From NCBI RefSeq assembly GCF_036417845.1, contig NC_089994.1, positions 18,804,001 through 18,868,000 of the forward strand: DNA of 64,000 nt, given 5' to 3'. This document shows, piece by piece, positions 26,470 through 37,238 of the stretch (within the stretch, counting starts at the first letter, position 1; each line of letters opens with the position of its first letter). The DNA comes from Apteryx mantelli. Its lineage: Eukaryota; Chordata; Aves; Apterygiformes; Apterygidae. A program made the position numbers and the translations under genes. The notes beneath the pieces were generated by a model. It had not been told where the DNA came from. It ran no database searches and worked only from the letters and a program-made list of their open reading frames with translations.

Positions 26470-29237
26470 GTGAGTCAGGTCTCGGCACCTGGTTTGTTTG
26501 TTTGTTTTTAACATGTGCCTGAAACTCGTACCACATCTGCACAAGAGACTAAGATAAGCTTGTTTTCCTTCCAAAACAAACAACTAAGCAAAACTCGAGC
26601 CCTGCTTCCTTTAGTAGACGCACGTATGGGGTGGTGAGGAAGGCTGCAGCTCCCATCCACTCTTTAGGCGTGTTATTTCTCATGACTTCTGCTGATAGGC
26701 AATCCACCCATCTTTTGGCAATAGTTCAGTATTTTAGATGCTCTGATATTATTCATTGCTTAAATGTACTAGCTGCCCTTTTAAATTATGGACTTCATTT
26801 TAGGCTTAGGACCTTTTCTTATGGCAAAAAGACTTTGCTGCATTATTCTTTTTTTAGCATGATCCTTTTGGTCTTTCCTTCTGTAGTTTTGGAGTAAATT
26901 GTAATGTGTGGATGCTTCCAGTTACAGAATTTGGCCTGTGAACATATTGGTGTGCAAATGTATAACAATTACAGCTTTGTCAACCATTACCTCATCAATA
27001 AACTTACAAGCCTGTGTAGAATTTACTAAGACTAACAGATTTATATGAACAGTCAATATGTGGTTGCTGGCAAGTGTTTCTTGACAATAGCTTCTTCAGT
27101 GTTATTGGTGAAATGGAAATAATCTTTTAAGCTCTTTAGAGCTTTTCTCTGTAAATATTGGTCATCAGTTAGATTTTTCTGTGTCCTTGTAATAAATGAT
27201 AATTAATTATAAGGTCTTACCTTTATACATGTCAGGCACCACACAAAGGAAGGTAAGCTTGTATTTTCTGAATTGAAATATAAGGCTGTATCAATTTAAC
27301 ATTAATTTTTTTTCACAAAATAACTAAATGTATGTGTGTCAATAAATAAAGAAATGGTGTTTAAATACTTTTTTCTTTGCAATTTAGAACTGCAGACAGC
27401 ATCATGCAGCTGTGAGCAATATGCTGTCTCTCTAATCACTCACTGAATAATTTTATAGGTAGCAAGCTATGCAACAGTTTGGGTTTGCTGGGAGGAGAGA
27501 GTAGAGCGTATTTCAGAAGGAGGACCACTAGGGACTCCTCATCTTTTCTTTTGGGCCTTTTTCCCTTTGAATCACTTGGGCACAGAGGATCAGGGCATCC
27601 ATCTGACCCTGATACGGTTCCTTCTTCACATGTTTAAAGTCGCTTGATGGAAGAACTAGCCTCTAGAAGCAAACGATCCCATTTAGCAGCAAAACTTGGA
27701 CTTGTGGAGAGGGGAGGTTGTGGTCTTTGCAGAGTGATTCCTCCCGACAGAGGTGTGTGGGGTGGTATCAGCGGGAGGGCAGAAGGCAGAGCGTTATTCG
27801 TGGTGGGCTAGACTTCTAATCTGTTTGGAAGTCGATTAAACAACTCAGATTGCAAAACAAGGGTTGGGCACATAGTGCCGTTTCTTAGCATTTAATAAAT
27901 TTAGTCGGTCATAAAATCCTGTCAGTAAATCTGCAGTCAATCATTTGCTTTCATGATCTACTCAGAACCTCATTGTCAAAGTATCTGAGACCGTATTTTA
28001 GCAATTTACTCTTGCTTCCATACATATCATGCTTAAAAACAGAAAAATGAAGTCCTGATCTGTCCAACAGATCTCTATTCTGCAGAAGAAATTTGAGGAC
28101 AAATAGGAAATAACTCCAGAGTAGCAGGTCACCAGTGAAACAAGCCAGTACACATTGCCATGTGGTAACACAAAATATATTATAATGGGTAATTAACGAA
28201 CTAATAGGTAAATAACACTTTAATTTTGAAAAATAGCATTCCCTTAAGGTTTTGAAGACATCTAGAAAACAGGGAATACACCTTAAATTTAATTTAAAAA
28301 AAAAAAACACCTGATAATAGAAAGTTTCCACTTGCTCTTATGCTGCTGTTTAAATATTGCTTGGTAAATCTGTAATATTCGAAGGTCTTCTGTAGTTAAA
28401 AGAAAAAAATCAAACTCACAGAAACAGAAGTATTAAGCAGGAAAGGGGTAGAAGATGAAAATTAACCAGATATCATCAGATACCTTCCTGGTCACTAATC
28501 CTGTGGTATCCATCATGATGATATGTTTTGTCTATGCACTTCAAGATCTTGCTTCATTCTTCCTGTATAGATGAGTGGTAAGTTCTGTAGGATGTTTTCA
28601 GTTTCCATGTATAGATCAACGTTTTTACATATCTGTGTTGCAATTGCTGTTGAGAAGTTTCTTGTTAGATGGAGCGATTTATTTTATTCGAGATGTAATT
28701 GGTAGGGAGCTTGCAACGCAGTGTTTCACTACTGGTCAGGGTCATTTAAGAATACCCTGACCTATTGCAAGCCTTTGTATGGATTAACTACATCAGGTTT
28801 CCCTGATTTTAATAATCCTTACAGGGGAATCTATATGTTGTCTGGAAAGGAGTTGAAAGGCTGCTTTTCTCTGGGTTTGATTTTCATGTCCACCATACGC
28901 AATCATGCTGAAAACAGAAAAGATGTACTTTTTTGCAAAGTGGCACAGCTTTCTGCAGTGAGAAAAGAAAATGAAGTGTTAAGAACTCAAACATTGATAT
29001 TTTTAAGGTGTGACTGGTAGTCACAGTGTTAAACTTGTATGTTAGTGTGAAAAGTCTAATTTTTCATTGTAAATGCTAAGTGTTTCACTGCTTATGTTAT
29101 TGTTCTGCAGGACAGGATTGATGAGGTGGAATAACGGGACTAAAAGGATGCTACACGCTTTCCTGAGGTTGCCACTGCTGAAATAACCTGATATGTTATG
29201 GCTTTACATTTATTAGTGCATTTTCTTATTTCTACAG
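26470..29237 (+). other. GRK3: GRK3 intron 13
   Basis: A 2.8-kb AT-rich intron. No exon, RNA gene or recognisable repeat was found; open frames of 60-126 codons on both strands lack support. The short intron 14 (29305-29538) is likewise featureless. Confidence 0.6.
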
Positions 29238-29304
29238 TCACAGTCCTTTCAGACAGCACAAAACCAAAGATAAGCATGAGATTGACCGGATGACGCTCAC
29301 CGTG
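29238..29304 (+). CDS. GRK3: GRK3 exon 14: kinase large lobe, residues 387 (part)-409
   Basis: A 67-nt exon: one base of G387, then [20 protein letters not shown] and TV, followed by the donor GTAAGG. It encodes the kinase large-lobe segment after helix F. Phase and length fit exactly between exons 13 and 15. The peptide is nearly invariant in GRK2 and GRK3. Confidence 0.95.
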
Positions 29305-29538
29305 GTAAGGATCTCGGGGGCAGTTGCAGTTGCATTCTTCTTGCTTACTAAACTGCAGTTTCGCTAAAAAGTACATCAGCTTATTCATAACCTGCTTTCT
29401 GAGAAAGAGCTGTGTTTACACATGCAAGAGTTGTATTTACAAATGCTATTAAAGAAAAGCTACTTTCCTATGTGGTGAAAGCAGATCAAAATACATCTAT
29501 AGTTTAATGCCTTTTTTGGTACTGCTTTTTTTTCATAG

Positions 29539-29639
29539 AATGTGGAGTTACCAGATTCATTTTCTCCTGAACTAAAGTCCCTTTTGGAAGGGCTTCTGCA
29601 GCGGGATGTTAGCAAGAGACTTGGCTGCCAAGGGAGAAG
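29539..29639 (+). CDS. GRK3: GRK3 exon 15: kinase large lobe, residues 410-443 (part)
   Basis: A 101-nt exon: [20 protein letters not shown], then [13 protein letters not shown] plus two bases of serine 443, followed by the donor GTAGGT. It contains the conserved arginine of QRDVSKRLG that anchors the C-lobe of AGC kinases. The loop reads CQGRSAQEV with exon 16, intermediate between the mammalian GRK3 loop (CHGGGSQEV) and GRK2 loop (CLGRGAQEV) as I recall them, so it probably resembles the ancestral state. Confidence 0.95.
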
Positions 29640-31298
29640 GTAGGTGTCATCTTCTCCTTAGATCTGTGACTTTAAAAATTTCCACGTTTTTAAATGAATG
29701 ACTTCATATGAAGTAAGAATCAACTTCCTGATAATTTTACTTTAGGAAAGAAAACATTAAAAAATGCAACTGCATGATACTGCATTTCAGCTTGCTTTGG
29801 TTGTGGGTACATTACAAAATTTCTGTCATTAAAGACATTTCTCTTTTCCCATTAAGTTCTCTGTAATCATGTTCATTTTTGATGATATTTATATATATCT
29901 TATTATGGATGTTAGTTCTTTTCATCCCTGTTTTGTTTTTATGTTGTTTTGCCTGATTTGTTTTGACATGAAGTTATGCTACTTGATTCAGGCATACTGA
30001 TAGCTAAAATTATTATTTGTGTTGTTGCAGCTGTAATGGTATGAGGTTATTCTGCAAAGGATGCCCAGAAGGCCCCGAATACTTGTTTCGTTTTGGGTTG
30101 CCTCTGCTTCAGATGGCAAATATTTTTATCGCCAATATTCAGAGAGAAGCAGGGTCATTGCCATGAGTCTCTAAGGTGTTGCTATCACCTATTTAAAAAG
30201 CAGTATTTGCCTGATGAGACCAGGAAAGAAAACTGTGGGAGGAATAAACAACTGTTGAGAAACTGTTGGCAATGTGTGGTACCTCTTGAGTAACAGTCAG
30301 TCATACCTAAGATGAATGCAAGGTGTTATTCCAGAGATATATTCAAAGGATTTTATATCATGGAGTCCTTGATGATAATCACCAAGTCTGAGATTACTTT
30401 TCAAGCTCAGGCCTGTCAAGAGTAGTTGCTTATTTTGCTATAAAATAAGTATAATATCAAATGCAGTGGGGTAAGCATGTTGCTTAGAATTAATCAATAG
30501 GATCTGACAACAAAAGAGTATTGTTTGTTATTTGAGGTAATGGTTTATCATAGAAAAAGGAGTGCGATTGCTTCCCAGACCTGCAGCACTACTTACAGTG
30601 TTTCCATATTAGTCTTCTCTTCTGTTGTTTACGTAAAATTTTTTTTGAAAAACAAAGCATTTTACTGATGTTTTCAAGTGATGTAAATGCTTGACCTTTG
30701 AAAGCTTTAATTTTCTCAAATGTATTTGAAAAGCCCCTTCATTTTGTTGACTTCAGTTAATTTATTTTGCAGTGCACAAGAAGTAAAAGAGCATCCTTTC
30801 TTCAAAGGGATTGATTGGCAGCAAGTCTATTTGCAGAAGGTAAAGGATTAAAATAGTAACTTTAGCTTCCACAGTGAAGCAGTAAAAATGAAGAAGTCTG
30901 GAGAGGTAGCACATAGAAAACTTGGGGATTCCTGTCCCCAGCACAGGTACTCACTTGCACCAGTACATGGAAGATGGTTGATGAAAACTGTTATCCCTTC
31001 ATTAGTAGCTTCCTCTTTTATAGCACTGAATTCTTTCTTTTTTTTTCAAGGTCAAATGGCTGCATGGTTTCTTCTGCATGGCTCTCTATAAACTAGGGTT
31101 TTTTCCCCTGAAAAAGATAGGGAAGACCTTTTACTGAAAGAATGGAGAACTTCTTTGTACTGAAATTTAGTTTCAAGTGACGTGCTGTTATAGTGTCATG
31201 TGTAATGTGTGCAAAAATAAAAAGGCCATATTTATCTACAGAATGGATCTAAATATTGTACATTAATTTGTCTGTAATTATGCTACTTTTATTTCCAG
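29640..31298 (+). other. GRK3: GRK3 introns 15 and 16 (exon 16 lies between and is listed separately)
   Basis: AT-rich introns at 29640-30772 and 30840-31298 with no recognised feature beyond splice signals. Confidence 0.6.
30773..30839 (+). CDS. GRK3: GRK3 exon 16: end of kinase large lobe, residues 443 (part)-465
   Basis: A 67-nt exon: one base of S443, then [20 protein letters not shown] and QK, followed by the donor GTAAAG. It covers the end of the kinase large lobe (HPFF...W-Q). The acceptor TTTTGCAG is strong. Phase continuity with exons 15 and 17 is exact. Confidence 0.95.
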
Positions 31299-31394
31299 TA
31301 TCCTCCACCATTGATTCCTCCCCGGGGAGAAGTAAATGCAGCAGATGCTTTTGATATTGGGTCCTTTGATGAAGAGGACACTAAAGGCATTAAG
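31299..31394 (+). CDS. GRK3: GRK3 exon 17: AGC kinase C-tail, residues 466-497
   Basis: A phase-0 exon of 32 codons: [20 protein letters not shown] and onward to GIK, followed by the weak donor GTACAC. This is the C-terminal tail typical of AGC kinases, which wraps back to the active site ([15 protein letters not shown] is the active-site tether region). It is invariant between GRK2 and GRK3 and carries no paralogue information. Confidence 0.95.
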
Positions 31395-34300
31395 GTACAC
31401 GACTTGAAGTATCATTCTTTACCTATCATTTAAACTGCTGTGCTCAACTTGCACACATGCATGCCATTTCTTTGCTTCGGGGGCTACTGACTTTTGAGTT
31501 TGGAACGTTAATCATGACTAATTTAGAGCATACTGTTGTGAAATGGTAGCTTCAGCTCATTTGTTGGTTTGTTTTTGCTTGCCAAGTCCGTATCTTTTGT
31601 TTATATTTTAGATTGACTGAAATCTACCTTCCTATCAAAAGGTTTATATGATAAAGCAAATACATCAGGTGATCAGACAACTTCAGGGAAATCCTCAGGT
31701 GTTCAAGAATAATTAATGTTTTGCAGTTTTAAAAATTTTCATTAGTTTCTGCCATGTGGGGGGGAAAAAAACAGTTACCATTCCTAAAACCCTGATTGAT
31801 TTAAATGCACATTCAGTAATAATCTTAAGAAAATTGCCATTTATTTAGGATGAAATCTTTTGGCTTTGGTAATCACAGTAACACTTTTATTGTCAGCGCA
31901 GTTCTTCCCTGGGTTAGCTACATATATATCCCAGATTTCTGTGACAAACAAGTGTAGCAAATGAAGGCAGAATGTGCAGCACAGACCTCCTGCCATGGAT
32001 TAAGGAAAGCAATTATTCTAATCGTGTTACTGTTTAACCCTCCTGTGGCATATTGCAACTGCAGAGCATGTTAGCACCATGAATCTTTTTGATGTTGGTA
32101 AGGAGGCCATTCCACCACCTCCCTATCCCCCCACAGAGGAAAATGCAGTTGATAATTTAAGAGTTGTCTAAGATTTTGTAGAAATCATTTTTAGAAAAGG
32201 AGTTTACCTTTCATTCTGTAAATACGATGTTTTGAACAAGTTCCTGTAGGGACTGCAGTGGAACCTGGTACATTAGTACCTGCAGTGCTCTGTACTGTAA
32301 GAGGGACACCCAGTGATCTGAGAACCTGTTCTGGAGAACAAATACTGGCTCGTGGAAGCTTAGAGAAATTGAACTAAACCTTATTTTAATAGTGCTACCT
32401 CATGCTCAGAGAGTGCGATGGAACGCTCTTATAAATGACAAACTATGTATTAATGGTAACATTTTTACTAAGTTAGAATAGTAATATAGGTAACTTTCAG
32501 GTTCTGATATTTCAAAATCTTGTGAAAACAGCTTAAAGGAAAAAATTCTGGAGTTAAAGCTGCTGGCCCATTCTGTCTTGCGTGGAGCGAGTGTGGTATG
32601 CCCTACGCCTGTTCTGAAGCGTCCTTGGTACTTGGAGACCATAGGTGAATCAATGAGTGTCTTGGGTATATCCCGTTCGTTATTTTTGTCCTGCCTTTCT
32701 CCAATATATCCAACTTCATTCTTGTTATTACAGAAATGAGTCAGGAGAGAAACTAATTGCTCCAAACTTTATAAGCAAAAACTTATTAACTCCTCACTGT
32801 GCCTGAAAGAGGAACTCGTCTGTCAGTGTCACCTGCTGTAATTACAGAAGTTGGCATAAAAAAGATTTTACGTGTTTAAAGAGAAATGCGAAGAACCCAA
32901 GATGTTCTTTGTCCCGGAAAACTCCACAGCTTCCATGTTAGTCTAACAAGATTTCAATGTCTGAAATTGCAGAACGCTGTAATTCCAAGGACCGTTTTGC
33001 AAGGAGAAACGAGGTTGCCTTTTAGGTACTTAGGGGGTCGTAGATCCTCAGCAAGGCACGCACCCATAAATCGTATAGCCAAATTGCCTCTGCGTATTCT
33101 CTATTCAGGCTGCCCGTAAGGTTTATTCTTAGTCGTGAGTCAATGCGGGGTGTCGTGTACTGCTGCTTTGCTTTGCTCTTTGGCGAAGACGTCACAGCCC
33201 TGTAGAAGGGACTGAGTAATTCCTCAGCGGCGCGTTAACCGCAGGCGGAGTTTGCGCTCGCGTGACGGTAGCTGTCTCGGCTGGTGAGCTGTTGTTGCGA
33301 GCGCCGTGCTCTCCCCTCCGCCGCCTCGCGGGACTGTATTTATCCTGCCACCTATCCGTGACACCTAGGGGAAACACGTCCTTTGAGGTTACAAACTGAG
33401 ACGACAACAGCCGGCGCCCCGACTGTCCCTGGTTGCGGTGCGCACGTCTCGCCCTGTGTACGGAGCCCTTGAAAGCCGTTTTCTCAGAATTTCAGCAAAG
33501 TCTTCTGGCTCCAGCTGCCGTGACCCCAAAGAGCGTGTTCCTGGTGTGGCCTCCGCCGGGGCTCCCCGAGCAGCCCCGTCCCTGGTCGGACAGTGCAGTC
33601 TAGTGGGCTCGCCGCGTACTTCAGCAGGAGAACGGGTGTTTCGTCTCGCTTCTCGCAGAAATCCTGGTTCTCTCCTGATTAACAAATGTGGAAGCAACTG
33701 AGGAAAGGCTGTGGAGAGTTTAAAGCCATCCCCAGATCAAAACCTTTAATAATCTTTTTGGGAAAACGTTGGTTGCTTTTTGTACTGCATCAAAGTGCCT
33801 GATGGTTAAACCCAGAATATTGCTGTTGTCAAGGCACAAACAGCCCTTACTGGGGATCCAGTAACTCTAGGTACCTTCAGGGCAATTCGCGTGCTGTAGT
33901 TAAGCGGGGAGGAGAAGAGAAGCTATCTGACACGAAAATTATGAGATCTGCAGGATGCATTAGTGAATTTTAAAGGTGAATTTTTAACAATGTAAAACTA
34001 AGCTGGGGAAGCATGGAAAGTGTCTTTGTGTAAAAGATTCCTTTTCATGTTAGAGTACTAGTACCATAGCCTCTGTTTTACTTAATTTTTTCATTTGGGA
34101 GTTTTTCTGCTGAAGAGGTTTTTAACAGTTTGGCGTTCTGTTAACGCTGATTATGCAACACAGTTAAGAATGCAACAAAGTTAGGAATGTAGCTGTTTAC
34201 ATTTTAAATAATTATTTAAATGTAATGACTGCAGAACAGGACGGGACAACGTTGAGTAAGGCTTTTAAAACTATTAAACCAATTTTTGAACGGGTGGCTT

Positions 34301-34500
34301 ATTCTCTCTATATAAATTAATATCTTTGCTTAAATTAATATCTCTACTTTCTAATGTTTGCACCTATTTGTTCTGGTAGTACATCTTCGATACATCTTTT
34401 AAAATAATGCTGTTATATGGGAAACCATTGACTTTTGTGGTTAAGAATAGTCAAAGTTATTAAAATGGTTTTCTTGTGTGTTATTTTTTTCTATTGCAAG
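31395..34500 (+). other. GRK3: GRK3 intron 17 with a CpG-rich patch
   Basis: A 3.1-kb intron. Most is AT-rich, but about 33180-33660 is CpG-dense and includes a CRE-like GACGTCAC at 33188-33195. The last 36 nt of the intron are open in frame with exon 18 from an ATG at 34465 that has A at -3 and G at +4. No conserved protein is encoded in the intron itself, and function of the patch is unknown. Confidence 0.6.
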
Positions 34501-34663
34501 TTGCTTGATAGTGACCAGGAATTGTATAAGAACTTTCCTCTGGTAATATCGGAGCGCTGGCAGCAAGAAGTAGCAGAAACGGTTTATGATGCTGTAAATG
34601 CAGACACAGATAAAATTGAGGCCAGAAAAAGAGCTAAAAATAAGCAGCTTGGCCACGAGGAAG
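34501..34663 (+). CDS. GRK3: GRK3 exon 18: kinase tail to PH-domain linker, residues 498-552 (part)
   Basis: A 163-nt exon: [20 protein letters not shown], onward through [15 protein letters not shown] to GHEE plus one base of aspartate 552, then the donor GTAATC. It forms the end of the RGS-homology bundle (its last helices come from this part of the chain) and the linker to the PH domain. [16 protein letters not shown] with [18 protein letters not shown] follows GRK3; GRK2 has FDTINAETDRLEARKKAK, from memory. Confidence 0.96.
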
Positions 34664-35286
34664 GTAATCTATCAAATATACTTCTTTTTGTCTTTTATTA
34701 CTGGATAGTAATTCAGGTATTTGAAGTTCCAAACAACAGACTCTCATATCACTCTCATTCACCAGTATAGAATTCATTTAGTCCGTATCGTGTTTCTTAA
34801 TGTTTTGAAACATTGTATGATGATATAAACATTTTGGAAAATCTTTAGTACAATCTTTAAATGTTATGGTATATGCTTAGAAAATAATATTGAGGATTTG
34901 ATTTCATGGCAAAGAGAATTGGAAAACTTTATAGAAAACTTCACTTGTTTGCACAAGGATGCTACATAGCAGGTTCTGACCTTTGGATACCACTGTACAA
35001 CTCTTTTAACAGCAAATAAGATACTATTTTGGTGTTTTGTTTTTTTTCAAAGAATCAAATTCTCTTTGTGGTTACTCCACTGCAGTTTTGCTGACTTGAG
35101 CAACTGAGGCAGAATTGGCTCTGTGTGTCCGTGTGTGTGTGCGCACATGGAAGCACTACTGAAAATCTAGTGATAGCACACTTGGTCCCACTGCGTTGTG
35201 GAGCATATCCCCTCTCAGCATAGCACATGTGCAGAACGCTTGAGGCAGCTCCTTATTTTGCATGCTAATGTTTCCTGTTCTCGTAG

Positions 35287-35423
35287 ATTATGCACTGGGG
35301 AAGGACTGCATTATGCACGGATACATGCTGAAATTGGGGAATCCCTTCCTGACTCAGTGGCAGCGTCGTTACTTTTACCTCTTCCCAAACCGACTTGAAT
35401 GGCGAGGAGAAGGAGAATCACGG
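35287..35423 (+). CDS. GRK3: GRK3 exon 19: PH domain N-terminal half, residues 552 (part)-597
   Basis: A 137-nt exon: (D)[19 protein letters not shown], onward through [15 protein letters not shown] to GEGESR, followed by the donor GTAAGT. It encodes the first beta strands of the PH domain that binds PIP2 (basic residues around WQRRYFYLF) and helps dock G-beta-gamma; R587 of [11 protein letters not shown] corresponds to a G-beta-gamma contact known in GRK2. YMLKLG identifies GRK3. Confidence 0.96.
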
Positions 35424-36404
35424 GTAAGTGCCGTTACTCCAGGGAGCAGCAACATCAAAAGGCGTGAAAGGCAGGCGGGCGTTGAAGCAGGTCTGAGCTC
35501 CCATACTCAAACATACCTCCCATGGAAGCAGAATTTGGCCTGAGTGAATGACTGGTGGATTTGAGTAACTACTCAAGGTAACCTAGCCTTGCTTTAGTTA
35601 ATGGGAAGCTGCATTGCACTGAAGAAACATAAAGTTGACTTGAGAAATCTGTTTGTTTCCTTTATATTTTTAAAGGAATTTGGTAGTTCATGGTGTTGTT
35701 TTTCATTTAGGACTTCTGGACTATTTATGCAAAAAAACATAAAATGGTAAGGTAATAAATGCTATAACATTTTCTTTGAAATAAAATGCTATAGCAACTT
35801 TAGTTTAGTCCAGCTGTGATCCTGTGCTAGATGAATCATTTGTATATTTAGTTATGTAAAGTTTTGGGATTTTCAAAATGTTGTTCTCATGTTACAGTAT
35901 ATGGGGAAAGCTTTTCTGCAAACTGTTTTGTATGTTTTCTTCTTTGTAAGTATATAGAGCTCAAGTATTCCCTTTGAGCCCTTTGATACAGATAGTGAGA
36001 TTATTATTTTTTTTTTTTTTACAGCACTAATACTTGGAAATACATAAAATTATATGCAACTCTCTTGAGGGAAAATAGTGCATATTTTGTTTGTAGACAC
36101 ACCTATTGTAGATTCCTAGTTCATACTGTCATTACTGCCTCCTTTGGCTTATATTGCATTGTCTCTGTTTAACCAACCAAGCCCCTTGCCAAATCTCTCT
36201 CTTACCTTACGATCTATTTCTAGTTCATGAATCAGTCTTCAGAAATAAAGAAGCATTTGTGTAATGACTGTTCATGTCCATAACTTCATTTGTATGGGTA
36301 GTCAAAAAAAATTAGATATTGGCTTCATTTGACAAGCAACGCTTTTTTTTTTTTTTTCACCAAATCATGTCTCTGCTTTTTTTTTTTGTTTGCAAATACT
36401 CTAG

Positions 36405-36518
36405 CAAAATCTCCTGACAATGGAACAAATAGTATCTGTTGAAGAAACGCAAATTAAAGATAAGAAATGCATCTTACTGAGAATTAAAGGAGGAAAACAG
36501 TTTGTCCTGCAGTGTGAG
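36405..36518 (+). CDS. GRK3: GRK3 exon 20: PH domain middle, residues 598-635
   Basis: A phase-0 exon of 38 codons: [20 protein letters not shown], then [18 protein letters not shown], followed by the donor GTGAGA. It completes the beta-sandwich of the PH domain. QNLLTMEQI is the GRK3 type (GRK2: QSLLTMEEI, from memory). The acceptor is a CTAG after a long T-tract. Confidence 0.95.
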
Positions 36519-37076
36519 GTGAGACACTTGTTTTTTAGTAATTGTGGATCAGATGTTTTGCATGTGATAAATGATAAAAAACAGTTGTTCCAGTCCTCCC
36601 ATTATATATTGACTATGTAGCAAATCTAAATCTAAGCAAAACTAGGGAAGTTCTTACCATACTTTATTTTGAAAGTAGGAAACCTGCAGCTATATCAGTT
36701 TATCATCACTAAAAATATGGATTTCAACATTACTTGCACCAAAATGAATTTTGTTTTGAAGCTTTTTATTACTTCTCACCCAGGCAGCCTTCTAAGGCCT
36801 TGTTGACACTGGTGACTAATTGCTGTTAGTTTACGGCAACTAATGTGTTTGTGAGGGATAAAGTAGGCAAGTGTTGAAACATTTTGACCAGCTTTAGTTG
36901 CTGCTGACTTGCCTTGTTTTGACTGAGCGATGGAAGCAAATGGCTACGTGTTTTCAATATCCAAAGGTGCTCATTTCCGCAGAAAATGAAAATAAGTTGC
37001 TTAAAGTGCTATGCAGAAGAGAAGACGGTATTGGCAGTTTATTACAAAGTGCCAAACTACTTTGTATCTCTTTCAG

Positions 37077-37238
37077 AGTGACCCAGAGTTTGTTCAGTGG
37101 AAAAAAGAGCTGACAGAAGCTTTTACTGAGGCACAGAGGTTGCTGCGTCGGGCTCCAAAGTTTCTCAATAAATCTCGCTCAACAGTCGTAGAGCTTTCGA
37201 AACCACCCCTCAGCCACAGGAATAGCAATGGTCTGTAG
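37077..37238 (+). CDS. GRK3: GRK3 exon 21: PH C-helix, C-terminus and stop, residues 636-688
   Basis: The last coding exon: [20 protein letters not shown], then a basic [15 protein letters not shown] segment and the end HRNSNGL, followed by TAG. The long amphipathic helix after the PH core, with W643, is the main G-beta-gamma binding element in GRK2/3. The ERK-site region near the C-terminus reads [14 protein letters not shown]. The exon has 53 codons plus stop, so the total length comes to 688, the family norm. Confidence 0.97.
   Translation, partial: SDPEFVQWKKELTEAFTEAQRLLRRAPKFLNKSRSTVVELSKPPLSHRNSNGL

Larger units (their letters stand above)
34664..37076 (+). other. GRK3: GRK3 introns 18, 19 and 20 (exons 19 and 20 are listed separately)
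   Basis: AT-rich intronic sequence at 34664-35286, 35424-36404 and 36519-37076. A GT-rich stretch lies near 35127-35145 and poly-T tracts near 36008-36021 and 36343-36357. No other feature is seen. Confidence 0.6.
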
